Source: Bifidobacterium breve
GTDB taxonomy: Bacteria; Actinomycetota; Acidimicrobiia; Acidimicrobiales; Microtrichaceae
DNA: 39,811 nt
Reading direction: 5' to 3'
Assembly: GCA_945901935.1 (NCBI GenBank)
Contig: CAMDLX010000011.1
Span: forward strand, 1 to 39,811
This document shows positions 18,140 to 27,054 of the stretch, piece after piece. Under the pieces are notes generated by a model. That model was not told the origin of the DNA and made no database searches. It was given only the letters and a program-made list of their open reading frames with translations. Numbering within the stretch: the first letter of the stretch is position 1; each line of letters opens with the position of its first letter. The position numbers and the translations under genes are program-made.

Positions 18140-18949
18140 TTAGAGGCCTAAGAGTTCAACAAGTCCGTGTTCATGGCCAGCCGTGTAGCCGCCGTCCACT
18201 GCTACTGCCTGCCCTGTCATGAACGAGGCATCATGGGACAGCAGGAATGCAGCGACAGCAGCAATCTCGGAGGGCTGTCCGAAGCGACGAATCATGTGAG
18301 CCCTACGGAAGGAGTCACGGACCTCTTCCATGCCAGGCATATTAAAGACTTCGTCTGTCATCGGCGTTTCGATAAACCCGGGACAGACGGCATTCGCCCG
18401 AATGTTCTGTCCGCCGTAGTCAATCGCTAGGTTCTTGGTGAGCAGCACGACCCCACCTTTGGAAGCGTTATAGGCGCTGCCACCTGTGGTTCCTTCAAGG
18501 CCCTCAACGCTTGAGACTGTCACGATGGAACCGCGACTGCTGTGGCCTGCAGGATCTGTCAGCGGTTCCTGCGCAAGCATTGCCTTCAGCACAAACTTGC
18601 ATGCGATATAGGTGCCAGTCAGATTGATGGAAATGATCCGATCCCATTCCTCCTGAGGAAGGTCATGAACGGCTCCGCCTCCGGCTACTCCGGCAGCAGT
18701 CATGAGCCCATCGATGCGTCCGAACTTTTGAACCGTCGCAGCTACCGCGGCTTCGACTGCGACAGCATCACGAACGTCCACCGAGAGAAACTCGAAGCGA
18801 CCATCGTGACCAGAAAGTTCACTCGTCGGTTCTTGGATATCAATGCCAAAAACGCATGCTCCATCAGCGAGCAGGCGCTCCACGGTGGCAAAGCCAATTC
18901 CCGAAGCAGCTCCGGTCACGAGCACGGTCTGACCTTCAAAACGGTTCAT
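18140..18949 (-). CDS. Short-chain dehydrogenase/reductase
   Basis: VLVTGAASGIGFATVERL, YNASKGGVVLLTKNLAIDYGG, NAVCPGFIETPM. Confidence 0.94.
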   Translation of the reverse strand: MNRFEGQTVLVTGAASGIGFATVERLLADGACVFGIDIQEPTSELSGHDGRFEFLSVDVRDAVAVEAAVAATVQKFGRIDGLMTAAGVAGGGAVHDLPQEEWDRIISINLTGTYIACKFVLKAMLAQEPLTDPAGHSSRGSIVTVSSVEGLEGTTGGSAYNASKGGVVLLTKNLAIDYGGQNIRANAVCPGFIETPMTDEVFNMPGMEEVRDSFRRAHMIRRFGQPSEIAAVAAFLLSHDASFMTGQAVAVDGGYTAGHEHGLVELLGL

Positions 18950-18964
18950 TGTGCAGTACTCCTA

Positions 18965-19993
18965 TTAGGCGGGAAGAATAAGTTCGGCTGCTTGACGCAG
19001 TTCGTCGGTGGTGCCGGCATGAACCAAGATCTCGGTAACGGCCGACTCCTTCCAAGCGGCAACGCGATCCGCAATGCGTGCGGGTGTACCCACAAGTGAA
19101 ATCTCGTCTGCAAACGACACAGGAACTTCACCGATTGCCTGATCAGCCTTGCCGTCAAAGAACAAGTCTTGGATCTTCTCGGCCTGCTTGCCGAGGCCCA
19201 TTCGAGCAGCAAGTTTCGTGTGATAATTCTGCCCCTTTGCGCCCATCCCGCCAATGTAAAAGGCCAGCATCGCTCGGGTCCCGCCGAGGGCTGCCTCGAT
19301 GGTTTCCGGGCGATCGTCCGGCGTCACGATGAAGGCCGAGAGTGCTGCAACCTCAAAGTCATCTGCTGCAGCCTCGAGCTGATCGGAGTAGACCTCTTGG
19401 CGGTACGGGGAGTAGTACAGCGGCAACCAGCCATCGGCAATCTCGGCAGTTTGAGTGACGTTCTTGGGGCCTTCCGCTCCGAGGTAAATCGGGATTCGGC
19501 GACGAAGTGGATGCACGATGGACTTGAGGGGCTTGCCGAGACCGATGCTGCCCTCACCTGAGTAGGGATGCTGATGAAACTCGCCCTGATAATTGAGCGG
19601 TTCCTCGCGTGCCATCACCTGTCGAATGATCTCTACGTATTCGCGAGTTCGAGCAAGTGGCTTACTCGAGGGCCTTCCGTACCACCCTTCGACCACCTGC
19701 GGCCCAGAGACCCCAAGGCCAAGCATGAAGCGACCATTCGACAGATAGTCCATGGTGATGGCGGACATAGCTGTAGCCGTTGGCGTGCGTGCGGCAAGTT
19801 GCATCACGGATGTCCCAAGCCGGATGCGGTCAGTCTTGGCCGCTAAGAACGCAAGGGGTGTCAGGGCATCGGAACCCCAGGCTTCTGCGGTCCACACCGA
19901 GGTGAAGCCCAAGCGTTCTGCCACGACGGCACGTTCCACCCAATCCGGCGAGGGCATCTGCCCCCAGTATCCGAGCTGAAGTCCGAGTTGCAT
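18965..19993 (-). CDS. LLM-class flavin/F420-dependent oxidoreductase
   Basis: AERLGFTSVWTAEAWGSDALTPLAFLAAKTDRIRLGTSVMQLAARTPTATAMSAITMDYLSNGRFMLGLG. Confidence 0.93.
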   Translation of the reverse strand: MQLGLQLGYWGQMPSPDWVERAVVAERLGFTSVWTAEAWGSDALTPLAFLAAKTDRIRLGTSVMQLAARTPTATAMSAITMDYLSNGRFMLGLGVSGPQVVEGWYGRPSSKPLARTREYVEIIRQVMAREEPLNYQGEFHQHPYSGEGSIGLGKPLKSIVHPLRRRIPIYLGAEGPKNVTQTAEIADGWLPLYYSPYRQEVYSDQLEAAADDFEVAALSAFIVTPDDRPETIEAALGGTRAMLAFYIGGMGAKGQNYHTKLAARMGLGKQAEKIQDLFFDGKADQAIGEVPVSFADEISLVGTPARIADRVAAWKESAVTEILVHAGTTDELRQAAELILPA

Positions 19994-20061
19994 GTGATCT
20001 CCTGAAATCTGTATTTCTAGTGCTGTATTTCTGGTGTTAGCTGCTTGCTTTCTGGTGCTGG

Positions 20062-20943
20062 CTACTTGCCCTGAAAGTTTGGCTTGCGCTTCTCTTTGAA
20101 TGCACGCGGGCCTTCACGGGCATCCTCCGAGCCGAACACGTCCCATCCGTAGGTGAACTCGTGCTCAAGGGCCTCGTCTTGACGCATGCCATTGGTCTCT
20201 CGCAGAGTGCGCAGGATTGCCTTGACCGAGAGAGGGCCGTTCTCGCAGATTTGCTGGCCAATTTCGATGGCCTTTGCGAGGGCTTCGCCATCCTCAACCA
20301 CATAGCCAATCAAGCCAATCTGCAACGCCTCTTCGGCGGAGATGTGGCGGCCGGTGAGCAACAGATCACACGCAATGGTGTACGGAATTTGCCGAGGAAT
20401 ACGAACCACGGATCCGCCCATTGGGTAGAGCGACCATTTCACCTCTGAGATGCCGAACTTGGTTGAGCGGCCAGCCACACGAATCTCGGTGGCTCCGAGT
20501 AGTTCGGTACCGCCAGCGATTGCTGCACCTTCGGCGGCCAGGATGATCGGGACATCTGGCTGCCAGGACCGCAAGAGAGCCTTCCAAGGCAAGTCCGGGT
20601 CAGCGGCTAGCCGAGCCGGAACATCAATCTCGCCTGGGGCGACATCGCCCTGATGTCCGCCAGCCATCTCTTTGAGATCGGCTCCAGAGCAGAAATCTCC
20701 ACCAGCGCCAGTCAGGACGATCGCGCGAATATCAGGATTCGTATCGGCCTCGATAAACGCGTCGAGCATCCGGACCAGCATCTCGCCATTGATGGCGTTC
20801 TTTCGCTCCGGCCGGTTCAGCGTGACGATCAACAGGTGTCCCTGGCGTTCGGTCAGAACTGCTGCTTCGTTCTCTGCTGCGTTTCCTGAACTGCTCTCTG
20901 AATTGCTGGCTGAACTGCTGTCTGAATTGCTCGGTGTGGTCAC
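20062..20943 (-). CDS. Enoyl-CoA hydratase/isomerase (crotonase) family
   Basis: [46 protein letters not shown]. Ser/Asn-rich N-terminus is repeat-encoded. Confidence 0.93.
   Translation of the reverse strand: MTTPSNSDSSSASNSESSSGNAAENEAAVLTERQGHLLIVTLNRPERKNAINGEMLVRMLDAFIEADTNPDIRAIVLTGAGGDFCSGADLKEMAGGHQGDVAPGEIDVPARLAADPDLPWKALLRSWQPDVPIILAAEGAAIAGGTELLGATEIRVAGRSTKFGISEVKWSLYPMGGSVVRIPRQIPYTIACDLLLTGRHISAEEALQIGLIGYVVEDGEALAKAIEIGQQICENGPLSVKAILRTLRETNGMRQDEALEHEFTYGWDVFGSEDAREGPRAFKEKRKPNFQGK
20886..20933 (-). repeat. 24-bp x2 tandem repeat encoding the N-terminus (SNSDSSSA / SNSESSSG)
   Basis: ctgaactgctctctgaattgctgg / ctgaactgctgtctgaattgctcg (plus strand), 2 mismatches. Confidence 0.85.
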
Positions 20944-21020
20944 GGTACTCCCTCGTGATCGGTGCTCGATTAATTACGTGCAGGCACCATAGAGCAGAAC
21001 AAGAACGTGTTCTCATTTTG

Positions 21021-21114
21021 GCTGGTTCAGTCTGGGAAGACTGGCCCGATCAGTCTGGGAAGACTGTGCTGGTTCAGTCTGGGAAGACTGGCCCGATCAG
21101 TCTGGGAAGACTGT
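21021..21114. repeat. Perfect 47-bp tandem duplication with four CAGTCT-GGGA-AGACTG hairpins
   Basis: 21021-21067 identical to 21068-21114; hairpins at 21028-21043, 21051-21066, 21075-21090, 21098-21113. Confidence 0.95.
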
Positions 21115-22491
21115 GCCTGTCCTGGCGCGCAGTTCCTCGGCCGCCTCGGGGAAGACGTTGCTCAGCAGGAACGGGTCAGTGATCATTGCGTAGTCCGGGG
21201 CAAGTTCCTTGGTGTAGCGCTCGATATACAGAAGTTGCTTACCAACCAACATGAGTTCCTGCGGTGGAGTTCCGCCGAACTCCTTCATGAGCACAACGCT
21301 CGAGGTAATCAAGTCCCCGAGACTGACTGATGCCATGCCCGAGTCCAGAAGGGGACCCAGAATCATCCCGATGCGCTCTCCGATTTCCTCATCGGTGCCC
21401 ATATCAGCGGGGAACACCCCGACCCGACGGTAGGCCTGCGCTATCCGAAGAAATTCCCGATCGAATACGCAGGTGAAATACAGGTCGCGCACAACCTCTC
21501 GCCACTCGTTATCGAGTTCGCCCATGATTCCAAAGTCCAAGAAGCATGCCCGACCATCCTCAAGTAACCAGATGTTTCCCGCATGCATATCGCCATGGAA
21601 GGGGCCATGAACCAGAACTGCCTCGACCCAGACTTTGGCCCCTCTTCGCAGCAGCAATTCCCCGTCCACTCCACGCGCTTCGATCTCTTCGAATTGATCC
21701 ATGGGAATACCGCGAACACGTTCCATGCAGATGGTCCTTGGCCCGCAGTAATCCCAGTAGACCTCGGGCGCAGTAATCCAAGAGTTGTCGCCGAATGCCC
21801 CGATCTTGTCTCGGAAGCGTTGCTGATTCCAAGCTTCAAGTACGGGGTTGAGTTCTTGGGCGGTGAGGGCTGATAAGTCGGCCACCATGCCCAATAAGTT
21901 GGCACTTCTTCCCCAAGTGCTTCGCTGGCCGAGCCGCGCAATTGCTTGGAGTACCCGCAGGTCAGTAGTCATCTGCTGGCGCAGATTCGGGCGCTGAACT
22001 TTGACCACAGCCTCGCGTCCATCAAGCAGTGTGCAGGCGTGAACTTGTCCGATGGATGCCGCCGAGAGCGGTTCGTCCTCAAACGAGTTGAAGAGCTCGT
22101 GCAGCGGCCGGCCTAGGTCCTCGGACACAGTCAGTCGAACAAGTTCGGAACTAAAAGCCGGAACCTCGTCAAGGCATCTTCGAGCAGGCCCCGTGAGCCA
22201 AACGGGAAAGATCCCAGGCGAGGAGGCAACGATCTGACCGAGCTTGACGAAGGTCGGGCCGAGGCGCATGAATGCATCGATGAGCCCGTTAGCGGCTGCG
22301 TCAGCAAAGCTTGAGTATGAAGAGGTAAAGCGCCGTGGTAGGGCCAGCAGGGTGCACCAGATGCAGACCAGGCCTACCGTGATGACTCGCCTGAGTTCGG
22401 CGAATCCAAACTTGTCCAGATCAGGCTCAGTGGTAGCAAGGTCCCGTGGCCTTGGCCCAGTTGCCAGCGGGCCCCCTTCAAAAGTGCTCAC
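21097..22491 (-). CDS. ABC1/UbiB (AarF) atypical kinase family protein
   Basis: LGPTFVKLGQIVASSPGIFP, AASIGQVHACTLLDGREAVVKVQRPN, HGPFHGDMHAGNIWLLEDGRACFLDFGIMGEL. Confidence 0.95.
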   Translation of the reverse strand: MSTFEGGPLATGPRPRDLATTEPDLDKFGFAELRRVITVGLVCIWCTLLALPRRFTSSYSSFADAAANGLIDAFMRLGPTFVKLGQIVASSPGIFPVWLTGPARRCLDEVPAFSSELVRLTVSEDLGRPLHELFNSFEDEPLSAASIGQVHACTLLDGREAVVKVQRPNLRQQMTTDLRVLQAIARLGQRSTWGRSANLLGMVADLSALTAQELNPVLEAWNQQRFRDKIGAFGDNSWITAPEVYWDYCGPRTICMERVRGIPMDQFEEIEARGVDGELLLRRGAKVWVEAVLVHGPFHGDMHAGNIWLLEDGRACFLDFGIMGELDNEWREVVRDLYFTCVFDREFLRIAQAYRRVGVFPADMGTDEEIGERIGMILGPLLDSGMASVSLGDLITSSVVLMKEFGGTPPQELMLVGKQLLYIERYTKELAPDYAMITDPFLLSNVFPEAAEELRARTGTVFPD

Positions 22492-23279
22492 AAGTCAGGC
22501 AGGCCTAACCCCAGAGTCTGTGAGATCATCCCGCCATCAATTTCGAGCAGCTTGCCTGTCATGTAAGCGCCAGCTGGTGAACAGAGGTACAGCACCCCAG
22601 CTGAGATGTCTTCTGGTGTTCCTAATCGTTTCAGGGGAGTTGCCTCTTCCATGAGGCGGCGAATGTTGTCGTCAGTGAGCACGGTCTCGAGTGCAGAGGT
22701 TTGCACCGAACCCACTGCAATGCCGTTGACACGAATTCGAGGGGACAAATCAGTGGCAAGTTCTTTGGTCAAATGGGTCAGAGCAGCTTTGGCTGTGCCG
22801 TAGGCAGAAAATCCCCGGTCAGGCATCCGCCCAGCTGCCGATGAAATGTTGACCACTGCCCCGCCACCCCGAGCCAACATGGCGGGAACTGCTTGTTTGG
22901 TCATCTCAAACGCAGTGGTGACATTAAAGGTGAATGCCCGCTCAAACGATCTCATGGATGTGTCTAGGAATGCCTTCGGAGCCGAACCCCCGGCATTGTT
23001 GACAAGCAGGTCCAATCCGCCAAGGTTCTCAACGGCGCAGGTCACCAGCTCTCCTAATCGATCGAGCTCCATCATGTCGAACACCACTGGTTCGGCACGG
23101 CGGCCCATCTGACGTATCTCTTCAGCAACCTCTTCGAGTTGGTCGGCAGTACGAGCAGCGAGGACCACATCGGCCCCAGCCTCTGCGAGGGCAATTGCCG
23201 AGGCTCGCCCGATACCACGACCGGCGCCAGTGACGATTGCAACTTTTCCATCCACTCTGAACTGATCGAGAATGCTCAT
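22488..23279 (-). CDS. Short-chain dehydrogenase/reductase
   Basis: VAIVTGAGRGIGRASAIALAEAGADVVLAART, LLVNNAGG, YGTAKAALTHLTKELA. ATGA-type overlap with the ABC1 gene. Confidence 0.95.
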   Translation of the reverse strand: MSILDQFRVDGKVAIVTGAGRGIGRASAIALAEAGADVVLAARTADQLEEVAEEIRQMGRRAEPVVFDMMELDRLGELVTCAVENLGGLDLLVNNAGGSAPKAFLDTSMRSFERAFTFNVTTAFEMTKQAVPAMLARGGGAVVNISSAAGRMPDRGFSAYGTAKAALTHLTKELATDLSPRIRVNGIAVGSVQTSALETVLTDDNIRRLMEEATPLKRLGTPEDISAGVLYLCSPAGAYMTGKLLEIDGGMISQTLGLGLPDL

Positions 23280-23800
23280 ACTTGTGTTCCTCCTTCGGTG
23301 ATTGTTCGGGACTGGATTGAGGACCCGAGCAGGGTAAGTGAATAGGTCACCGTGGCATGCGCCACCGGTTTTTGCAGGTCTTCGGCTTGGCCGCCATCAG
23401 AAAAGAGTGAGACTTCAATCACAGCCAAATTCCTGCCGATCTTGATTGGTCGAGCATCAGTGACAAGGTCAACGAGTCGGGGTCTGCGTAGAAAATTGAT
23501 ATTCAAATTGCTCGTCACTGCCAGTGCCGCCGGGCCGATGCGAGAGAGCAAAGCCATATAGGCAACGCCATCAGCCATGGCCATCAAAGTGGGTCCCGAA
23601 ACTGTTCCGCCGGGACGAGATTGCGCTTGTGTTGTGGGCTGGCGAACTCGAACCCCGTCGAGATCCACTCGCTCAATTGTCCAGTTCAGTGGCTGACCAA
23701 ATGCTTGAGCCATGAACGCATCAAGCGCCGGGGCATCCATCAGGATCTGGGTCTCTGGAGGGGGCGTTTCTGGAGGGGGGGTGTCTGGAGGGGGAGTCAC
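23276..23800 (-). CDS. PaaI-like hotdog-fold thioesterase
   Basis: PGGTVSGPTLMAMADGVAYMALLSRIGPAALAVTSNLNINFLRRP. N-terminal (V)TPPPDTPPPETPPPET is repeat-encoded; GTGA overlap with upstream gene. Confidence 0.85.
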   Translation of the reverse strand: MTPPPDTPPPETPPPETQILMDAPALDAFMAQAFGQPLNWTIERVDLDGVRVRQPTTQAQSRPGGTVSGPTLMAMADGVAYMALLSRIGPAALAVTSNLNINFLRRPRLVDLVTDARPIKIGRNLAVIEVSLFSDGGQAEDLQKPVAHATVTYSLTLLGSSIQSRTITEGGTQV

Positions 23801-24501
23801 AGTGCGGAGTTTGCCGCAGTTGGGGATTTCAGATGGCGCACCACTTTGGCTGGCGATCCCACTGCTACTGAGTTTGAGGGCAGATCTGTACAGACCACTG
23901 AGTTCGCCCCGACGGCAACGTGGTCGCCAATGGTTACTCCCGGCAGCACGACTACTCCCGTTCCTAGCCAGGACCCATTTCCAATCTTCACATCGCGTGC
24001 TGGTTCCATAAGCAGACCAATAGGAGTATCGGGATCACTCGAATCGTGGCTGGCATCAGTGATGTACACGCCCGGGCCGAACCACACGTCGTCACCAATC
24101 ACAACGCTCTTATGGCAGACGATGGAAAGGCCGCGTGCACCCCATACCCGTGATCCAATCCGCAAGAGTGGTTCGGTGGGAGTAGGAGTTGTTTCGGGGT
24201 CTCCTTCGGGCCACACAGCCAAGGTTGCTCCTGCTGCAATCAGGGTGTCGTTTCCAATCGAGATGTGCTGCGGTTGTAACAAAATTGAATATGGCTGTTC
24301 GATGATGCTGCCGCTGCCGAAGGAGCCAAACCCAAACTTTTCCTGGTCTTGTGATCCAACATAAGCCCAACGCAATGTCACCCGAGAGAACTCCACAACA
24401 GCAGTCGCGGCGCTGTGCATGAGCGGATGGACAAGGTTGATTCGGAGCGAATTCAGCCCTGATTTGCCGGGAAGGGCGAAGGGAAGCGTGGGGAACTGCA
24501 C
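23797..24501 (-). CDS. Left-handed beta-helix acyltransferase (hexapeptide-repeat acetyltransferase-like)
   Basis: VVIGDDVWFGPGVYITDASHD, VKIGNGSWLGTGVVVLPGVTIGDHVAVGANSVVCTDLPSNSVAVGSPAKVVR. Confidence 0.9.
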   Translation of the reverse strand: MQFPTLPFALPGKSGLNSLRINLVHPLMHSAATAVVEFSRVTLRWAYVGSQDQEKFGFGSFGSGSIIEQPYSILLQPQHISIGNDTLIAAGATLAVWPEGDPETTPTPTEPLLRIGSRVWGARGLSIVCHKSVVIGDDVWFGPGVYITDASHDSSDPDTPIGLLMEPARDVKIGNGSWLGTGVVVLPGVTIGDHVAVGANSVVCTDLPSNSVAVGSPAKVVRHLKSPTAANSAL

Positions 24502-24569
24502 GCGGAGACGGTACTCGTAGTCGCAGACTTCATGCCTGTTCGAAGCAGAGTGGTTACTGTTCGGTCCTT

Positions 24570-25655
24570 ATGACGCTCCCTATAACGAAGCTTGGTGACG
24601 GACTTCCTCTTCCCTCGAGTGCAGAGGATCTGACTGCAGATTGGTTGACGTTTGCCCTTGCGGAACACACTGGCGGAGCACGCGTTACTGCCGTCCATGC
24701 TGAGCCAATCGGTACTGGTCAGGTAGCGGAAACCAGACGTCTCTCGCTCAGTTGGGAGTCTGCAGATGCGGGCCCGGCAGTGATTGTCGCAAAGGTGCCG
24801 AGTACAAACCCGGTCAGCCTGACGGCCGCCAAGACCATGCGCAACTATGAACTCGAAGTGATTTTCTACCGAGATCTTGCCAGCACGGTTGATGTGAATT
24901 GCCCACAGTGTTTCTTTGCTGGCCACGATCTGCAGTCAGACGCGTTTGCCCTACTCCTTGCGGATCAGGCTCCAGCCGCTCAGGGTGATCAGCTTGGTGG
25001 ATGTAGCCCCGAGCAGGCAGCACTTGGGGTGACGGAGCTAGTGGGGCTGCACGCTCCGCGTTGGAATGATGCCAGCCTGGAGGAACTTGATCTGGCTTGG
25101 CTGAATCGTGGCGGTACGGCAGGTGCCGGTTTTGCGCAGTTAGTAACGGGCCTGTTTCCAGCATTTCTTGAGCGTTACGAGGATCGACTTACTCCTGAAC
25201 TGTCACAGACGGTGAGTTGGCTCGGCGAGAACCTGACTCCGTATTTGGCGAATCGCCCCGGCCCGCGGACGTTGACTCATAATGATTTCCGACTGGACAA
25301 TTTGTTGTTTGGTGCCGACCGAGTGGCGGTTGTTGATTTTCAGACGGTGAGCTACGGCTACCCACTAGCTGACCTTTCCTATTTTGTAGGGGGAAGCCTG
25401 CTTGCAGAGGCCCGAGCGATGCACGAACAAGCCTTGGTGCAGCAGTACCACCAAGGCCTGATTGCCCGTGGAATCGAGTTGGCTTGGAATGATTGCTGGG
25501 ACTGGTACCGCCGCTATGCCTTTGAGGGGTTGCTGATGGCAGTGATGGCTTCGATGGGAGTGGAACGAACCGAACGCGGAGATGAGATGTTTATGGTTAT
25601 GGCGCAGCGAAGTAGCACGCATGCGAGTGAACTCAAATCTGCTGATCTGATCTGA
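24570..25655 (+). CDS. Phosphotransferase, APH/ecdysteroid kinase-like family
   Basis: RPGPRTLTHNDFRLDNLLFGADRVAVVDFQTVSYGYPLADLSYFVGG (HxDxxxxN-type loop and DFx). Confidence 0.88.
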   Translation: MTLPITKLGDGLPLPSSAEDLTADWLTFALAEHTGGARVTAVHAEPIGTGQVAETRRLSLSWESADAGPAVIVAKVPSTNPVSLTAAKTMRNYELEVIFYRDLASTVDVNCPQCFFAGHDLQSDAFALLLADQAPAAQGDQLGGCSPEQAALGVTELVGLHAPRWNDASLEELDLAWLNRGGTAGAGFAQLVTGLFPAFLERYEDRLTPELSQTVSWLGENLTPYLANRPGPRTLTHNDFRLDNLLFGADRVAVVDFQTVSYGYPLADLSYFVGGSLLAEARAMHEQALVQQYHQGLIARGIELAWNDCWDWYRRYAFEGLLMAVMASMGVERTERGDEMFMVMAQRSSTHASELKSADLI

Positions 25656-25676
25656 TCTGATCTGATCTGATCTGAG
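25642..25676. repeat. (CTGAT)6 + CTGAG pentanucleotide microsatellite spanning a stop codon
   Basis: gCTGATCTGATCTGATCTGATCTGATCTGATCTGAG read directly; the APH stop TGA 25653-25655 lies inside. Confidence 0.97.
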
Positions 25677-25716
25677 TTGGTCTGATCTGAGCCGTGCTGC
25701 GCTGATCGAGCCACTC

Positions 25717-27054
25717 TCAATCTTTGGGGGAATCCGCAATCTTTCGGGATTCGTGTTCCGCCCACTTGAAGACTCCCTGAGACATCAGTGACCGTTCGAG
25801 TCCAGCGCGAGTGCCGAACACTTCAGCACGGACTGCATGGATTCCAGGATCTGCGGGAGCAGCCAACGCAGCGAGTTCGGCCAGATGCCCGGCGAGACGG
25901 TGCTCGCCCGCAGCACTCAGTTCGGCCGCACGTGTTGCAAGCACCGATGCGCCACCGGCAAGGTCAGCAATCTCTTGGGCAAGCGCTGCCTCGGGGGCTG
26001 GCTTGAGGGTGGCGGGGTTGCCGTCATACCAACCGCCGTACAAGCGCCACAGGTTATGAACCACAAATTCCGGGTCGTCGTACGTGGGCTGCAACCATGG
26101 GCGGTCGGTCAGGTGCGCAGGTGGAGTCACCGTGTGAATGAGTTCATCTAGGCGCGCCCCGGCATTCATCAACTCAAGGGTCTGTGCGCACAGCGACTCA
26201 AGAAACTCTGCCGTCTCGGTGAGCACCACCCGGATCTGGTCCGCACCCGCAATCGGTAGGCCGTGACCGGGCAAAAGGAGTTCGGCATTCAAACTTGCCA
26301 TTTTTCGCAATGCGGCAGCCCACTCGACCGGATACCTCTGAACCTTCTGAGGGTTCCCGCAGTTGGGCGCTACCCAAATAAACAAGTCTCCCGTGCAGAG
26401 AACGCGCCGCTCAGGCGACCACACCCAAGTGGCATCATCGGTCTCACCCTTGTCGTGAAAGAGTTCCAAGTTTTCGCCGCCGAACGGCAGGCTGAACTGC
26501 TCCACATAGGTTTGATCCGGGTAGCGAAACTCGGTTGGGAACAGCGGCGCACCAAGTTGAAACTGTCTCTGATTGATGATGCCGTTGTAGCCGCTGGTAA
26601 GGGAATAGCGGTCAAAGCGCAGCGGAAGGTTCTCATGCGCAATCACCCTGACGGGGCCGGCATCGGCCTCTGCTTCAAACTCGCCGACTCCACCCACATG
26701 ATCAACGTGGCCATGGGTAAACACCACGGCCGAGAGGGGAGCTTGAGTCCAGTCTCGAATCGCTGAATGCACCGCTGTTGCATGAAACGGGGATGCCGCA
26801 TCCACGAGTACGAGTTCGCTGGAACCTCGGCCTGAGCTTTCAGCATCAGCCCGAAGCGCAACCACGTTTGCGAAGCTCTCAACGAACCCGATTCCATCTG
26901 CGACTTCAGTGAGTTCCGTACTCCCCAGAATCGACACTGGTGGCCGATCCTTCATTGAGAGTTCGCCGCTCAGTAGGCGGCTCGACAGGCTAAGCAGGTC
27001 TTCGGGCATACCCTCGACTCTAGAGGGCAGCGGGTTGCTCGAGGAGTCCGCCAA
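25717..27054 (-). CDS. Metallo-beta-lactamase fold hydrolase with alkylsulfatase-like dimerization region
   Basis: VVFTHGHVDHVGGVGEFE (HxHxDH), LCTGDLFIW, LLLPGHGLPI, HNLWRLYGGWYDGNPATLKPAP. Start may be ATG 27009 (MPEDLLSL). Confidence 0.88.
   Translation of the reverse strand: MADSSSNPLPSRVEGMPEDLLSLSSRLLSGELSMKDRPPVSILGSTELTEVADGIGFVESFANVVALRADAESSGRGSSELVLVDAASPFHATAVHSAIRDWTQAPLSAVVFTHGHVDHVGGVGEFEAEADAGPVRVIAHENLPLRFDRYSLTSGYNGIINQRQFQLGAPLFPTEFRYPDQTYVEQFSLPFGGENLELFHDKGETDDATWVWSPERRVLCTGDLFIWVAPNCGNPQKVQRYPVEWAAALRKMASLNAELLLPGHGLPIAGADQIRVVLTETAEFLESLCAQTLELMNAGARLDELIHTVTPPAHLTDRPWLQPTYDDPEFVVHNLWRLYGGWYDGNPATLKPAPEAALAQEIADLAGGASVLATRAAELSAAGEHRLAGHLAELAALAAPADPGIHAVRAEVFGTRAGLERSLMSQGVFKWAEHESRKIADSPKD

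Noticed and set aside
18115-18140. CCTGTACAGG palindrome as terminator between amidase and SDR
   Set aside because: No loop and no U-tract; too short to call in a 25-bp convergent gap.
21021-21114. CRISPR-like array
   Set aside because: Only two 47-bp perfect copies with constant, not unique, spacers and no cas genes; better described as a tandem duplication of hairpins.
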